Assembly: GCA_035645275.1 (NCBI GenBank) | Contig: DASQMX010000026.1 | Coordinates: 1-64,000 of the forward strand | Reading direction: 5' to 3' | Length of the DNA: 64,000 nucleotides | Origin: Paranoxybacillus sp035645275 | GTDB taxonomy: Bacteria; Bacillota; Bacilli; Bacillales; Anoxybacillaceae | Part shown: piece after piece, positions 32,821 through 41,634 of the stretch | How the letters are laid out: each line of letters starts with the position of its first letter | How positions within the stretch are numbered: the first letter of the stretch is position 1 | The notes under the pieces: generated by a model | Told to the model about the DNA's origin: nothing | The model's database searches: none | Seen by the model: the letters and a program-made list of their open reading frames with translations, nothing else | Made by a program: the position numbers and the translations under genes

Positions 32821-34185
32821 TTAGAACTTAGCTTGATAGTTTTCGATTTCCCATGCGTGTACAGCTGTACGGTAGCTGCCCCACTCTGCTTTTTTCATTG
32901 CTACGTATTCACTGAATACATGTTCACCTAGCGTTTCACGGCCGATTGTACCGTTTTCAAATTCTTGAACCGCTTCACCTAAGCTAGCCGGAAGATTTTC
33001 GATTCCAAGTTCTGCCCGACGCTCTTCAGTCATGTGGAAAATATCTTCGTCAATTGGTGCCGGTGCCTGTAATTCTCTTTCAATCCCATCCAGACCCGCT
33101 GCCGCGATGACAGCAAAAGCTAAATACGGGTTAGCTGATGGGTCTGGGCAGCGAAGCTCTACGCGAGTAGCTAAACCTTTTTTCGCTGGAATGCGAATTA
33201 ACGCTGAGCGGTTCGAAGCGGACCAAGCGATATAGCAAGGAGCTTCATAACCTGGGACAAGCCGCTTGTAAGAGTTGACTAATGGGTTTGTAATCGCTGC
33301 AAAGCTTTTTACATGTTCCATTAAACCAGCGATGAATTGGTAGGCTGTTTTAGAAAGTTGGTTTTCGTCAGATGGATCAAAGAACGCATTTTCGTTTCCT
33401 TTAAATAATGACATGTTTACGTGCATGCCCGAACCGTTAATCCCAAACACCGGTTTCGGCATAAATGTTGCGTGTAAGCCATATTTGCTTGCAATTGTTT
33501 TGACTACCCATTTATACGTTGTTGCATTATCCGCAGCACCCAATGCATCGGCATATTTGAAATTGATTTCATGCTGTCCTTCCGCTACTTCATGGTGAGA
33601 AGCTTCAATCGTAAAGCCCATTGCTTTTAATGCACGGTAAATTTCTAAACGAACACGCTCGCCAAGGTCTTTTGGAGAAGGTTCAAAATATCCACCGTTA
33701 TCGTGGAGTTCAGTTGTCGGATTTCCGTTCGCGTCTGCTTTAAACAAGAAGAATTCTAACTCTGGGCCTACTGAAATTGTAAACCCTTTTTCTGCTGCAC
33801 GTTTAATCGTTTTTTTCAGCACATTGCGAGGGTCGCCTTCAAATAATGTTCCATCCGGATTAATAACAGAGCAAAGGAAACGAGCTTCAGCGTATCCTTC
33901 TTCTACTGTCCAAGGTAATACAGCAAACGTATTTAAATCTGGAAGAAGGTAAAGGTCGGATTTGTTAATCGGAGAAAACCCTTTAATCGAAGAACCGTCA
34001 AACATCATTTTCCCTTCGACAACGTCATCAAGCTGCTCTGCTGTCACTGTGACATGCTTTAAAATCCCTTCGATGTCAACAAATTGTAAATGTAACAGCT
34101 CCACATGTTTCTGTTTGATCGTTTCTTTAATTTGTTCAAGAATCGCCGTATCGCTGTTTGCTTGAGAAAGAACCGCTTTTGTCAT
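32821..34185 (-). CDS. glnA: Type I glutamine synthetase without the feedback Arg62
   Basis: ATP-dependent ligation of ammonia to glutamate, cytoplasmic dodecamer. 454 residues from ATG 34185, preceded by GAGGT; a longer frame has no site. Catalytic blocks are intact: GPELEFFLF, HHEVAEGQHEINF, NGSGMHVNMSLF, NSYKRLVPGYEAPCY, RIPAKKGLATRVELR. In the Gram-positive GSI-alpha type the motif DGSSIEGFVRI holds Arg62, needed for glutamine feedback and GlnR/TnrA contact; here it reads DGSSIKGFSPI (residues 63-73), with Pro72 at that place. There is no glnR beside it, unlike the usual glnRA operon. Likely a second, differently regulated synthetase. Confidence 0.93.
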   Translation of the reverse strand: MTKAVLSQANSDTAILEQIKETIKQKHVELLHLQFVDIEGILKHVTVTAEQLDDVVEGKMMFDGSSIKGFSPINKSDLYLLPDLNTFAVLPWTVEEGYAEARFLCSVINPDGTLFEGDPRNVLKKTIKRAAEKGFTISVGPELEFFLFKADANGNPTTELHDNGGYFEPSPKDLGERVRLEIYRALKAMGFTIEASHHEVAEGQHEINFKYADALGAADNATTYKWVVKTIASKYGLHATFMPKPVFGINGSGMHVNMSLFKGNENAFFDPSDENQLSKTAYQFIAGLMEHVKSFAAITNPLVNSYKRLVPGYEAPCYIAWSASNRSALIRIPAKKGLATRVELRCPDPSANPYLAFAVIAAAGLDGIERELQAPAPIDEDIFHMTEERRAELGIENLPASLGEAVQEFENGTIGRETLGEHVFSEYVAMKKAEWGSYRTAVHAWEIENYQAKF

Positions 34186-34632
34186 GTCATATAACCTCAC
34201 ATTCTTACGTCTATTTTGTTTACATGGCTCTATTATATTGAAACACTTCATTTTCGGCAATATATTCCCTATAAATTTTTCTGTATTTTTATAACTCCCC
34301 AACCGAAAGCGTTTTCAATTCTCGGAAATATAGAAAAGACATTTTTAACTACATAGAATCGAAAGAAATCCATTTTCTTTTGGCGGGATCTCCTTTTATA
34401 AACCATATCACTGTTATGCATATTAATACATTTTATTTTATATTTAAAATTTTATACAAAAAAGAAAAACAGCGGGCTTAATAGCGCTGTTTTTCTAGTG
34501 TAGTGAATGAACTGTTACTTCATTTCATTTGAAAGGGAAATTTTTCAAATCCTCTCTTTCTTCGTTATTTTCTCGGAAATGAAACATATATAAATGAATA
34601 TACTATCTCAGAATCTTTGAGGAGGGTTTTTA
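34186..34632. other. glnA upstream region
   Basis: No TGTNA-N7-TNACA (GlnR/TnrA) site was found near the glnA start. A plus-strand hairpin lies at 34463-34496. The rest is AT-rich with no gene. Confidence 0.4.
34463..34496 (+). terminator. Hairpin terminator without obvious gene
   Basis: AAAAACAGCG and CGCTGTTTTT pair around 9 nt, with TCT after; bidirectional by sequence. Confidence 0.55.
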
Positions 34633-34761
34633 ATGCATTGGTTTCGCTTACTTTCCATTATCTTTTTTTCGTTTACCGCTCTGTCTCTTTTTTCTTATCA
34701 AACATTTGAAATTATTGAGGCCATTGAAGAATTCATTCAATATTATTCTAAAAAATCTTAA
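34633..34761 (+). CDS. Small membrane peptide, 42 residues
   Basis: ATG at 34633 follows GAGGAGGG at 8 nt, an excellent site. The product MHWFRLLSIIFFSFTALSLF… has one membrane segment (about 5-22) and an acidic, amphipathic tail EIIEAIEEFIQYYSKKS. Not recognised. The strong site and clear membrane/amphipathic split argue that it is real; such peptides in spore-formers are often sporulation products or toxins. Confidence 0.6.
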   Translation: MHWFRLLSIIFFSFTALSLFSYQTFEIIEAIEEFIQYYSKKS

Positions 34762-35529
34762 CTGTTAGGTTATGAATACAGCTATAAAACAAAACGGATT
34801 GATCGTCCGCTTTTTCGCAGTTTTTACAATAGGAGTTTGTAAGAGGTTTTTCTCTCTATCCTAAATGCTGATCCCTTCTTGTAAGACTAAAACTAACGAT
34901 ATGAAACTGAAAAGCTGCAAAGTCCAAACATGTATTGTTTGGTGTCTTCCAAAAACAAGGAGAGTGTTCTGATAAAAATGGAAATGTTATGTTCCCAAAA
35001 TCATTTGCTAAACAGTTAACTCATAGTCTAGGAAAAAGGTCAAAGTATGAATGAAAAGGACTGTCCCATCATTGTCTGACCTTACGCGCAATCCGCAACA
35101 TATATTTTATTTATGAATAGTTATGGGGGAGCACTTTGCTTTTAAGGAAACTTCCTTTAAGGGCCTTGTCAGAAAGTGAATACTCCCCCTGCTTTTCGAT
35201 TGATGGAATTAAATATGGTTGTTACCGCCCCAACTACAGTCACTACTACCGATTATAAAAAAATATCGAAACCGACAATCAAACTTCCACAAAGAATCTC
35301 GATACCGTCAATAATAATAATAATAATAATATCATTGTTTCTACTTATATGTATGTCCTAAAGAAAAAGAACTTGTCTCTTTACAAAAAAATTAATAAGA
35401 ATCGTTCATATACAACCTTCCAAAAGAGATATTCGTTTATTTAGTCAAAGTTTACATAATAAAATTCTTGTAAATAACATTTCGAACGGAAGAAAGGAAC
35501 TGTTTTGTGCTTACTACAGTTCGACAAAA
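34762..35529. other. Gene-poor stretch of about 770 nt
   Basis: No intact recognised gene. It holds an (AAT)7 run at 35310-35330. On the minus strand this gives a short Leu-rich frame followed, in another frame, by SVVVTVVGAVTTIFNSINRK, which looks like a piece of a small membrane protein. A palindrome AAGGAAACTTCCTT lies near 35149. Confidence 0.45.
35310..35330. repeat. Trinucleotide repeat (AAT)7
   Basis: Seven perfect AAT units in a row; on the minus strand they read as consecutive TTA (Leu) codons of a short frame. Slippage could vary its length. Confidence 0.8.
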
Positions 35530-35560
35530 ACAAAAAACAGCCAAAATGAACTGGCTGTTC
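35530..35560 (-). terminator. Terminator of the CapA-like gene
   Basis: Minus-strand AACAGCCA and TGGCTGTT pair around 7 nt, followed by TTTTGTTTTTG. Confidence 0.85.
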
Positions 35561-35567
35561 CCATTTG

Positions 35568-36695
35568 TTAATTTTTCACTTCATAAGCGATCCATGTAGG
35601 CTTGTTAATTTTCGCTGACAAGCCAACGATTTTTGTTTTTACTCTTTCCGCGTCTTCTCCTGCTAACGGAGTCGGTTGATAGTCGTTTCTTGTTGTAACA
35701 GAGGAAATACGAAATGGAATAATATTAATCTCTTTTCGAGCGGTTAGTTGGCCGTTTTGGAAATAAAAAGTTTGCTGGAAGATAAAAGTATCTTTATCGC
35801 TCGGATTTTTATTTCCGCCAAACATAAAGTTCCCTAAGCTGTAAACAATAAACTTCTCTTTATATTCTTCGATTCCTTGAATGACATGCGGATGATGACC
35901 TACAACTAAATCAGCTCCGCTATCAATCGTAAAACGGCCTAATGACTTTTGAGTTTCATTCGGAACATAGCTTCTTTCTTCACCCCAATGGAAATGAGCA
36001 AGAACGATATTCGCACCTTCCTCGCGCAACGAGCGAATATCATTGGAAATTTGTGCGCGAATCGTATCGTCATCGACCCATCCTTCGTAACCGAGCGCGC
36101 CGATTTTTACTCCTTTTATAGTCGTTAACAGTTTATGTTCGTAACCAAAATAACCGATATTCTCTCTTTTTAGGTTTGCAATGGTGTCTTCATACCCTTT
36201 TTGTAAATAGTCATATGTATGGTTATTAGCCAAATTGACCGCTTCGATTCCTGCTAACGTTAAAATTTTTGCGTATGATGGATCGCCGCGAAAACGAAAT
36301 TTTTTCGCTGCTTTTCGTGTCGAGGTTGTTAAAGTCGTTTCGAGGTTGACTGTTGTAAAATCATCATTTTTAAAAATCGGCTCTATATTTTTCGTAAAAA
36401 AGTGAATACCGTTTTTTTTCGCTTCATGGTCAAAGGAGTTGGTATATTCATAATTTTCGTCACGCCCTAACGTTACATCTCCCGCAGCACTCAATGTGAT
36501 ACTTATTTCTTTAACGACCGGTTCTTCTCGTTGTAATTTTTCTCGTTCTTTGTTTTCTTGAGGTTCATTTCGTGAAGATTCCTTCGTTGTTTTGTCGGTT
36601 GTTGTTTGTGTGCGAATGTCCTTATTGGTTGTTGTGCTGCAAGCAGATAAAAACATGAATAAAGAGATCACAAAAATTACATGAATAAGTCTCAT
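35568..36695 (-). CDS. CapA-family lipoprotein (PGA_cap metallophosphatase fold)
   Basis: A 375-residue exported protein. Signal peptide with lipobox LSAC (Cys19) points to a membrane-anchored lipoprotein; a Ser/Thr/Lys/Glu-rich linker follows to about residue 65. The PGA_cap domain has AAGDVTLGRD, TVNLETTLT, NLANNHTYDY, AHFHWGEE and VGHHPHVIQG, matching the metal-binding loops of CapA/PgsA proteins that help make or export poly-gamma-glutamate. No pgsB/pgsC lies nearby, so a capsule role is not supported by context; it may act on other wall polymers. Confidence 0.9.
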   Translation of the reverse strand: MRLIHVIFVISLFMFLSACSTTTNKDIRTQTTTDKTTKESSRNEPQENKEREKLQREEPVVKEISITLSAAGDVTLGRDENYEYTNSFDHEAKKNGIHFFTKNIEPIFKNDDFTTVNLETTLTTSTRKAAKKFRFRGDPSYAKILTLAGIEAVNLANNHTYDYLQKGYEDTIANLKRENIGYFGYEHKLLTTIKGVKIGALGYEGWVDDDTIRAQISNDIRSLREEGANIVLAHFHWGEERSYVPNETQKSLGRFTIDSGADLVVGHHPHVIQGIEEYKEKFIVYSLGNFMFGGNKNPSDKDTFIFQQTFYFQNGQLTARKEINIIPFRISSVTTRNDYQPTPLAGEDAERVKTKIVGLSAKINKPTWIAYEVKN

Positions 36696-36865
36696 TGTTC
36701 TATAACCCTTTCATGAAAAATACATATTAAAAACGCTATAAACTTCATTTTCGACACCATTTCTGTAAAATCCTTTTTTTAATTCATTTTTTGTTAATCA
36801 TTTAGAACATAGTTTAACTTTATAAATAAAGGCGATTATTTTACCTTACCTTTCTGTATGTATAT

Positions 36866-36901
36866 AAAAAAGCTGCTCCTCAACCTGAGGAACAGCTTTA
36901 G
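36866..36901 (-). terminator. Terminator downstream of cadA
   Basis: AAAGCTGTTCCTCA and TGAGGAGCAGCTTT on the minus strand, then TTTTATA. Confidence 0.82.
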
Positions 36902-36915
36902 ATAAGTTCAACTAA

Positions 36916-36947
36916 CATCAGTGGGGAATGAAGCCCCCCCACTGATG
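36916..36947 (-). terminator. GC-rich hairpin immediately after cadA
   Basis: CATCAGTGGGG and CCCCACTGATG form an 11-bp perfect stem, 11 nt after the cadA stop. It may protect the mRNA end; the T-run terminator follows. Confidence 0.6.
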
Positions 36948-36957
36948 CAGTTGCACT

Positions 36958-39072
36958 TTATTCTTTCACTTTCATTAAGCGTAACGAATTCATAATAACA
37001 ATAAGCGTTGCTCCCATATCGGCAAAAATCGCAAGCCATAATGTAAGCCAGCCTGGGACGATCAGGATAAGTGCTAAAATTTTCAGTCCTAAAGCAAATG
37101 TAATATTTTCTTTAATGATTCGTAACGCTTTTCGGCTTAAGCGAATTGTGTACGGCAATTTTGTTAAATCATCTGCCATTAAGACGATATCGGCCGTCTC
37201 TAAAGCGGTATCCGTCCCTGCTCCTCCCATCGCGATGCCGACAGTCGCAGAAGCTAAAGCAGGTGCATCATTTACGCCGTCGCCTACCATCGCTACGCTG
37301 CCAAACTCTTCGCGCACCTTTTTAATCGTCGTTAGTTTATCTTGCGGCAATAGCTCTGCTTTTACTTCTGACAACTGCAGCTCGTTTCCAATGGCTGTTG
37401 CTGTCGCATGATTATCCCCTGTCAGCATCATCGTTTTATGAATGCCAAGTTTGTGCAGGGATTGGATAACCGCTTTGGCGCTTTCCCGTACTTGATCGGC
37501 AACAGCGAAGAGACCGAGCAATTCCTTATTTGTTCCAATCAATATCACGGTTTTCCCCTCAGTTTGTAAACGGGAAATTCGCTCTTGTACATGAGCTGGT
37601 AAAGGGAGAAACTCGGCAAATAACGCTGGACTGCCGATATAGTAAATATTGCCGTTTACCTTTGCTTTCGCACCTTTTCCTGTAATAGAACGGAAATCGC
37701 CTGCTTGCCATTTTTCGATATCAATCGCTTTTCTCTCCGCTTCACGAAGAATCGCGGAAGCAAGCGGATGTTGCGAATGTCTTTCAATCGCGGCAGCAAT
37801 TCCTAACAGTTCGACTTCGCCTATATCTTTGATTAGTTCCATATTTGTTACTTCTGGCATTCCTTTCGTTAAAGTCCCGGTTTTATCGAAAGCAACCGCT
37901 TTTAAACGCCCTGTTTCCTCTAAATGAATGCCACCTTTAATTAAAACTCCTTTGCGTGCAGCATTGCCAATGGCTGTTACGATGGCAACCGGAGTACTAA
38001 TGACAAGGGCGCATGGACAGCCTACAACCAAGACCGCTAATCCGCGATAAATCCATTCTGACCAATCGCCACTCCATAATAATGGCGGTAATACAGCTAA
38101 ACATAAAGCAATGAGCATAATAGCCGGGGTATAATATTTCGCAAAGCGGTCAACAAATTGTTGCGACGGTGCCCGTTCGCCTTGAGCTTCTTCGACAAGA
38201 TGAATGATTTTTGCAATCGTTGTATCCTCAGCCCGTTTCGTAACGCGTACTTCTAATGAACCTTCTTCATTTAATGTTCCTGCAAACACTTCGTCTCCCA
38301 CTTGTTTATGAACAGGGATGGACTCTCCGGTTATCGCAGCCTGATTCACCGAAGATTGTCCTTTTACAACAATTCCGTCCATAGCGATTTTTTGCCCTGG
38401 CTTGATAATCATTATATCATCAATTTGAATATCCTCGACATCCACTTCATACTCTTTATCCGCTTTACGAATTATCGCTTTTTTCGGGGCAATATCCATC
38501 AAACTGCGAATCGATTGGCGCGCTTGATCCATCGCATATCTCTCAAGCGTTTCACTTAAGGCAAATAAGAATACGACAACAGCCCCTTCGCCCCATTCAC
38601 CAATGAAAGCAGCGCCAATAATGGCTACTGTCATTAATGTCTTCATATCAAATTGGAGACGGACAAGGTTTGAAATTCCAACTTTGAATAATTCATAACC
38701 ACCGATCATGATGGAGAGAGCAAACAAGGCTATTGACAAAACACTATTTTCACCAACGGTAAATTGTGCAGTATAACCTAACAAAACAAACAAAGCAGAG
38801 ATGGCTGTTATGATGTTTGTACGTTTTTTCCAAAATGGCGTTCGTGGTTCCTCTGCCCGCTCCTTCGCTGGTATCACTTTTATTCCATCAAATGCTCCCG
38901 CTTTCTCAAGCTGCTCAATCGTCGCTTCACCGAAAACGGTTATTTTTGAGGCACCGAAATTCATTTGTGCGTCGACAACTGTTTCTATCTCTTTTACATT
39001 TCTTTCAAACTGTGCCGCACAATTCGTGCAAGATAATCCTTGAAGACGGTACACTTGTTTTTTTGCCTCCAT
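36958..39072 (-). CDS. cadA: Cadmium/zinc/cobalt-exporting P1B-type ATPase CadA
   Basis: Membrane pump that drives divalent soft-metal ions out of the cell. 704 residues: an N-terminal HMA domain with the metal-binding GLSCTNC (Cys15, Cys18), eight membrane segments, actuator loop with TGESIP, the ion-site CPC in VVGCPCALVISTPVAI, phosphorylation motif DKTGTLT, nucleotide-binding HP (RHSQHPLA) and hinge GDGVNDAPAL. CPC with a downstream metal-site segment marks the Zn/Cd/Pb class. It begins one base after the cadC stop, so both are one transcript controlled by CadC. Confidence 0.95.
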   Translation of the reverse strand: MEAKKQVYRLQGLSCTNCAAQFERNVKEIETVVDAQMNFGASKITVFGEATIEQLEKAGAFDGIKVIPAKERAEEPRTPFWKKRTNIITAISALFVLLGYTAQFTVGENSVLSIALFALSIMIGGYELFKVGISNLVRLQFDMKTLMTVAIIGAAFIGEWGEGAVVVFLFALSETLERYAMDQARQSIRSLMDIAPKKAIIRKADKEYEVDVEDIQIDDIMIIKPGQKIAMDGIVVKGQSSVNQAAITGESIPVHKQVGDEVFAGTLNEEGSLEVRVTKRAEDTTIAKIIHLVEEAQGERAPSQQFVDRFAKYYTPAIMLIALCLAVLPPLLWSGDWSEWIYRGLAVLVVGCPCALVISTPVAIVTAIGNAARKGVLIKGGIHLEETGRLKAVAFDKTGTLTKGMPEVTNMELIKDIGEVELLGIAAAIERHSQHPLASAILREAERKAIDIEKWQAGDFRSITGKGAKAKVNGNIYYIGSPALFAEFLPLPAHVQERISRLQTEGKTVILIGTNKELLGLFAVADQVRESAKAVIQSLHKLGIHKTMMLTGDNHATATAIGNELQLSEVKAELLPQDKLTTIKKVREEFGSVAMVGDGVNDAPALASATVGIAMGGAGTDTALETADIVLMADDLTKLPYTIRLSRKALRIIKENITFALGLKILALILIVPGWLTLWLAIFADMGATLIVIMNSLRLMKVKE

Positions 39073-39073
39073 T

Positions 39074-39442
39074 TTAGTCCCTCTCCCTTACATGCAACAA
39101 AGCGATGGATACTAACTGACGAACATGATCGTCCTTCAACGAATAAAACACTAATTTTCCTTCTTTTCGATATTTAGCTAACCCCATGTTGCGCAGAAAA
39201 CGTAAATGATGGGAAGCGGTGGCCGTTGTCGAGCCAATAATGTTCGCTACATCACAGACGCATAGTTCCTCTTCCAGCGTCAATGCATAAGCAATTTTTA
39301 AGCGTGTTGCATCCGATAATGCTTTAAACAGCAGCTCTACCCCTTCCACTTCGTCAATGCGTTGTTTTAATGCATTCACTTTTTGTTCATCAAAGCAAAA
39401 TATTTCACATGTATCTCCTTGTTTTACCGTTTCTTTTGTCAT
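39074..39442 (-). CDS. cadC: ArsR/SmtB-family metal sensor CadC
   Basis: Repressor that leaves DNA when it binds Cd, Pb or Zn. 122 residues from ATG 39442 (site GAAGGTGATAGG), the standard CadC length; a longer frame to 39463 is not needed. The metal site is complete: Cys pair in the N-terminal arm (DTCEIFCFD) and the alpha-4 ELCVCDV cysteines. The winged helix reads TATASHHLRFLRNMGLAKYR. It precedes cadA by one base and has an inverted repeat at its own promoter. Confidence 0.95.
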   Translation of the reverse strand: MTKETVKQGDTCEIFCFDEQKVNALKQRIDEVEGVELLFKALSDATRLKIAYALTLEEELCVCDVANIIGSTTATASHHLRFLRNMGLAKYRKEGKLVFYSLKDDHVRQLVSIALLHVRERD

Positions 39443-39455
39443 CCTATCACCTTCA

Positions 39456-39510
39456 ACATTCAAATATTCGTTTTAATGTTATTGTATGTATTCTTTCACT
39501 CAATTGTCAA
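39456..39510 (-). promoter_or_regulatory. cadCA promoter and CadC operator
   Basis: TTGACA (39510-39505) and TACAAT (39486-39481) with an 18-nt spacer. The inverted repeat ACATTAAAA-6-TTTGAATGT (39479-39456) just after it matches the CadC-type operator of Gram-positive cad operons. Confidence 0.78.
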
Positions 39511-39645
39511 TTATATATTCAAACAACTATTAGATTGTCTTTTAAAGATGAACATTTGTCATTCATATAGATGATCGATGCTTTTTAGTTAATGACACTT
39601 TCCAAGTTGATTTGCTCAGTCTGCATTCGGTATGCTTTTAGGAAT

Positions 39646-39706
39646 AGGTAGGGTTATCCTTCTCCAGAATGTTTTGGTCCAATCAGAGAATACCCTACCT
39701 TTTTTC
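39646..39706 (+). terminator. Hairpin terminator downstream of cotH
   Basis: GGTAGGGT and ACCCTACC flank a 37-nt loop, followed by TTTTTTCTTTT on the plus strand. It lies just past the cotH stop, but its T run faces the other way. Confidence 0.5.
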
Positions 39707-39738
39707 TTTTGATTTAGTAAAATGCTTTACACGAAATT

Positions 39739-40824
39739 TTATAATCTAGATAACTGATTTTTTAAATAAGTGTTTCTTTTTACTATGAATTCATATATAA
39801 AATCTGGTTCAGAATCGAATTTTTCAATGTTTTCCTTTATATAAGGATCATTTAACACGTGCGGACGTAGCAAGAAATAAAGCTGCTCGATTTTAGGACG
39901 CATATATTCGAGAGTAAACTCGTTGTGTAAAATGCGATTCATGATGTTATAGTACATTTTTCGAAAAACATCTATATCTAATAACCTTGCCGTCAATGTA
40001 TTGAACCCTTCAATGCGAACAAAATCATAATTCAACGGTTTACCATTAATATCTCTTCCCCAAGTAGCATCAAAATCCCATGGAATAATTTCAAACAACC
40101 CTGAATCTGGATTTCGATATAACGCATAGTTATGAACAAACCCATCAAAATTTTGCGTACAAACAACACCCGCAAGCCAAAGCAAATATTTTTCTACATC
40201 TAAAAATTTAACAATGACATGCTCATATTCGTGTTTGGACGTAGTATTTAACTTATAAATAAATTCGGCAAGATAAAGATGGTCATCCGGTGTTCCGCAT
40301 TTTCTCTCAAAGCCTGCATCTAGTGACTTTTTGGCCTCTTTGTCAAAAGAACCAATCAATGAAAAATTAGCATCATCATCAACGGCATAAAAGATGGGTC
40401 CTTGAGGTAAATTACGCTTTTTTAAAAAATATTGGTCAACCGACTCTAACTGCAAATAAATCCCTTCAAATTTGCCATTGATGCTCAGAAAAGTATGTTG
40501 CGAATGAGGGGAAAGTATACCGAGATTCGAAAAGAAATCGAGAGAAAGTTTGTTTCTCATTATGGAAGGATCTATAAATTCGGCATTTAGATGAATTTCG
40601 TGGGCACCATCTACTACATAAGGTTTATTAAAGGAGATAAAATAAGATTTTTTTTTGAATTCCCTAATATGTGAACCTCGATAACTAACATCAATATGAA
40701 TTTTTTTATTTTTTACCTTTAGTATCGCTGGGACAGGTTCATCATTCCAAACATCACGCCGCAATTCCTTTAAATCGTTTGGATGAATGAAGAGTTGAAG
40801 TTTTGGCATTTGATTCATTGACAT
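39739..40824 (-). CDS. cotH: Spore coat protein kinase CotH
   Basis: Atypical protein kinase of the spore outer coat that in B. subtilis phosphorylates serines of CotB and CotG. 361 residues (B. subtilis about 362). The family blocks are present: RGSHIREFKKKSYFISF (ATP-binding region), LSINGKFEGIYLQLESVDQ, QNFDGFVHNYALY and IPWDFDATWGRD, holding the catalytic Asn/Asp and metal Asp residues. Divergent from a CotG-like gene, the same arrangement as B. subtilis cotG-cotH, which supports both calls. ATG follows AAGGGATGCTAG. Confidence 0.94.
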   Translation of the reverse strand: MSMNQMPKLQLFIHPNDLKELRRDVWNDEPVPAILKVKNKKIHIDVSYRGSHIREFKKKSYFISFNKPYVVDGAHEIHLNAEFIDPSIMRNKLSLDFFSNLGILSPHSQHTFLSINGKFEGIYLQLESVDQYFLKKRNLPQGPIFYAVDDDANFSLIGSFDKEAKKSLDAGFERKCGTPDDHLYLAEFIYKLNTTSKHEYEHVIVKFLDVEKYLLWLAGVVCTQNFDGFVHNYALYRNPDSGLFEIIPWDFDATWGRDINGKPLNYDFVRIEGFNTLTARLLDIDVFRKMYYNIMNRILHNEFTLEYMRPKIEQLYFLLRPHVLNDPYIKENIEKFDSEPDFIYEFIVKRNTYLKNQLSRL

Positions 40825-41038
40825 CTAGCATCCCTTCTTTACTAACAATGTTCACTAAATCCTATGTGAACATTAAGTTACTTGCTACCCAAGTCATTTG
40901 TGTAATTTTCCAAAGAACAGACATTTGTCTAAATCAACTCATATGTGAAAAACGTACATTACTAATATGAAAAAGGTAACTGAAGCTTTTTTCTTTCTAT
41001 CTTTTCAAAGCAAAATGAATTTAATAGGAGGTTAACTA

Positions 41039-41458
41039 ATGAAAAGTTATAATTATGACGATATCCAAAAAGCTGTAAATGAAGTTGCAGCTAGTGGACT
41101 AGAGGATTTTTTATATCAAGAGCCGTATTCACACCGCAAAAAACACTCTAGTCGTTCATGCCGTTCGCACCGCAAATGCCGCTCGAAACGGTCACATCGT
41201 TCGCACCGTTCGCATTGCTCCAAACGGTCACATCGTTCGCATTGTTCCAAACGATCCCATCGTTCGCATTGCTCGAAACGATCACATCGTTCGCATTGCT
41301 CGAAACGGTCCCATCGTTCGCATTGCTCGAAACGGTCACATCGTTCACATCGCTCGAAACGTTCGCATCGTTCGCATTGCTGTAAACGTTCGCACCGTTC
41401 GCATTGCTCCAAACGTTCGCATCGTTCACATTGCTCCAAACGTTCCCATCACTTCTAG
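41039..41458 (+). CDS. cotG: CotG-like spore coat protein with His/Arg/Ser/Cys tandem repeats
   Basis: A 139-residue outer-coat structural protein. After a 48-residue leader (MKSYNYDDIQKAVNEVAASG…) come nine-residue repeats SKRSHRSHC: residues 49-60 (a 12-residue variant), then 61-132 as eight units, ending SKRSHHF. One unit replaces the first Ser by Cys and one the last Cys by Arg. The DNA repeats in 27-nt units. B. subtilis CotG has similar basic Ser-rich repeats that CotH phosphorylates, but is less regular in Cys. Cys suggests disulphide or metal cross-linking. Start follows AGGAGG at 7 nt. Name is by position and repeat type, not direct similarity. Confidence 0.85.
   Translation: MKSYNYDDIQKAVNEVAASGLEDFLYQEPYSHRKKHSSRSCRSHRKCRSKRSHRSHRSHCSKRSHRSHCSKRSHRSHCSKRSHRSHCSKRSHRSHCSKRSHRSHRSKRSHRSHCCKRSHRSHCSKRSHRSHCSKRSHHF
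41087..41458 (+). repeat. 27-nt coding tandem repeats in cotG
   Basis: Units of the form CGTTCGCATTGCTCGAAACG recur every 27 nt from about 41190 to 41450 with synonymous changes (GGTCAC/GATCCC/CGTTCG). Such arrays gain or lose units by recombination. Confidence 0.85.
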
Positions 41459-41586
41459 CCATATCGAAGAAGATAATGGAAATATGCACATGCTAAAATT
41501 AAATGTTATATAATCTATTTTTATGTAGATGAGTTTCGCAATGGAATGAAAGTGCAGCTAAGTTTCTCTTAAAATCGGCAATGCAT

Positions 41587-41621
41587 AAAGGGATATCTCA
41601 AGTTGTGAGACATCCCTTTAG
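41587..41621. terminator. Convergent terminator
   Basis: AAAGGGAT-TCTCA and TGAGA-ATCCCTTT form an interrupted stem with 5-nt loop between cotG and the permease gene. Confidence 0.7.
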
Positions 41622-41634
41622 TTATTAAAGATGC

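Noticed and set aside
41190..41450. CRISPR array (regular 27-nt repeats)
   Set aside because: There are no spacers; the repeats are contiguous, in frame, and encode a coat protein.
41116..41489. Long open frames antisense to cotG
   Set aside because: They follow from the 27-nt repeat's codon pattern; composition is a mirror of the repeat and there is no ribosome site.
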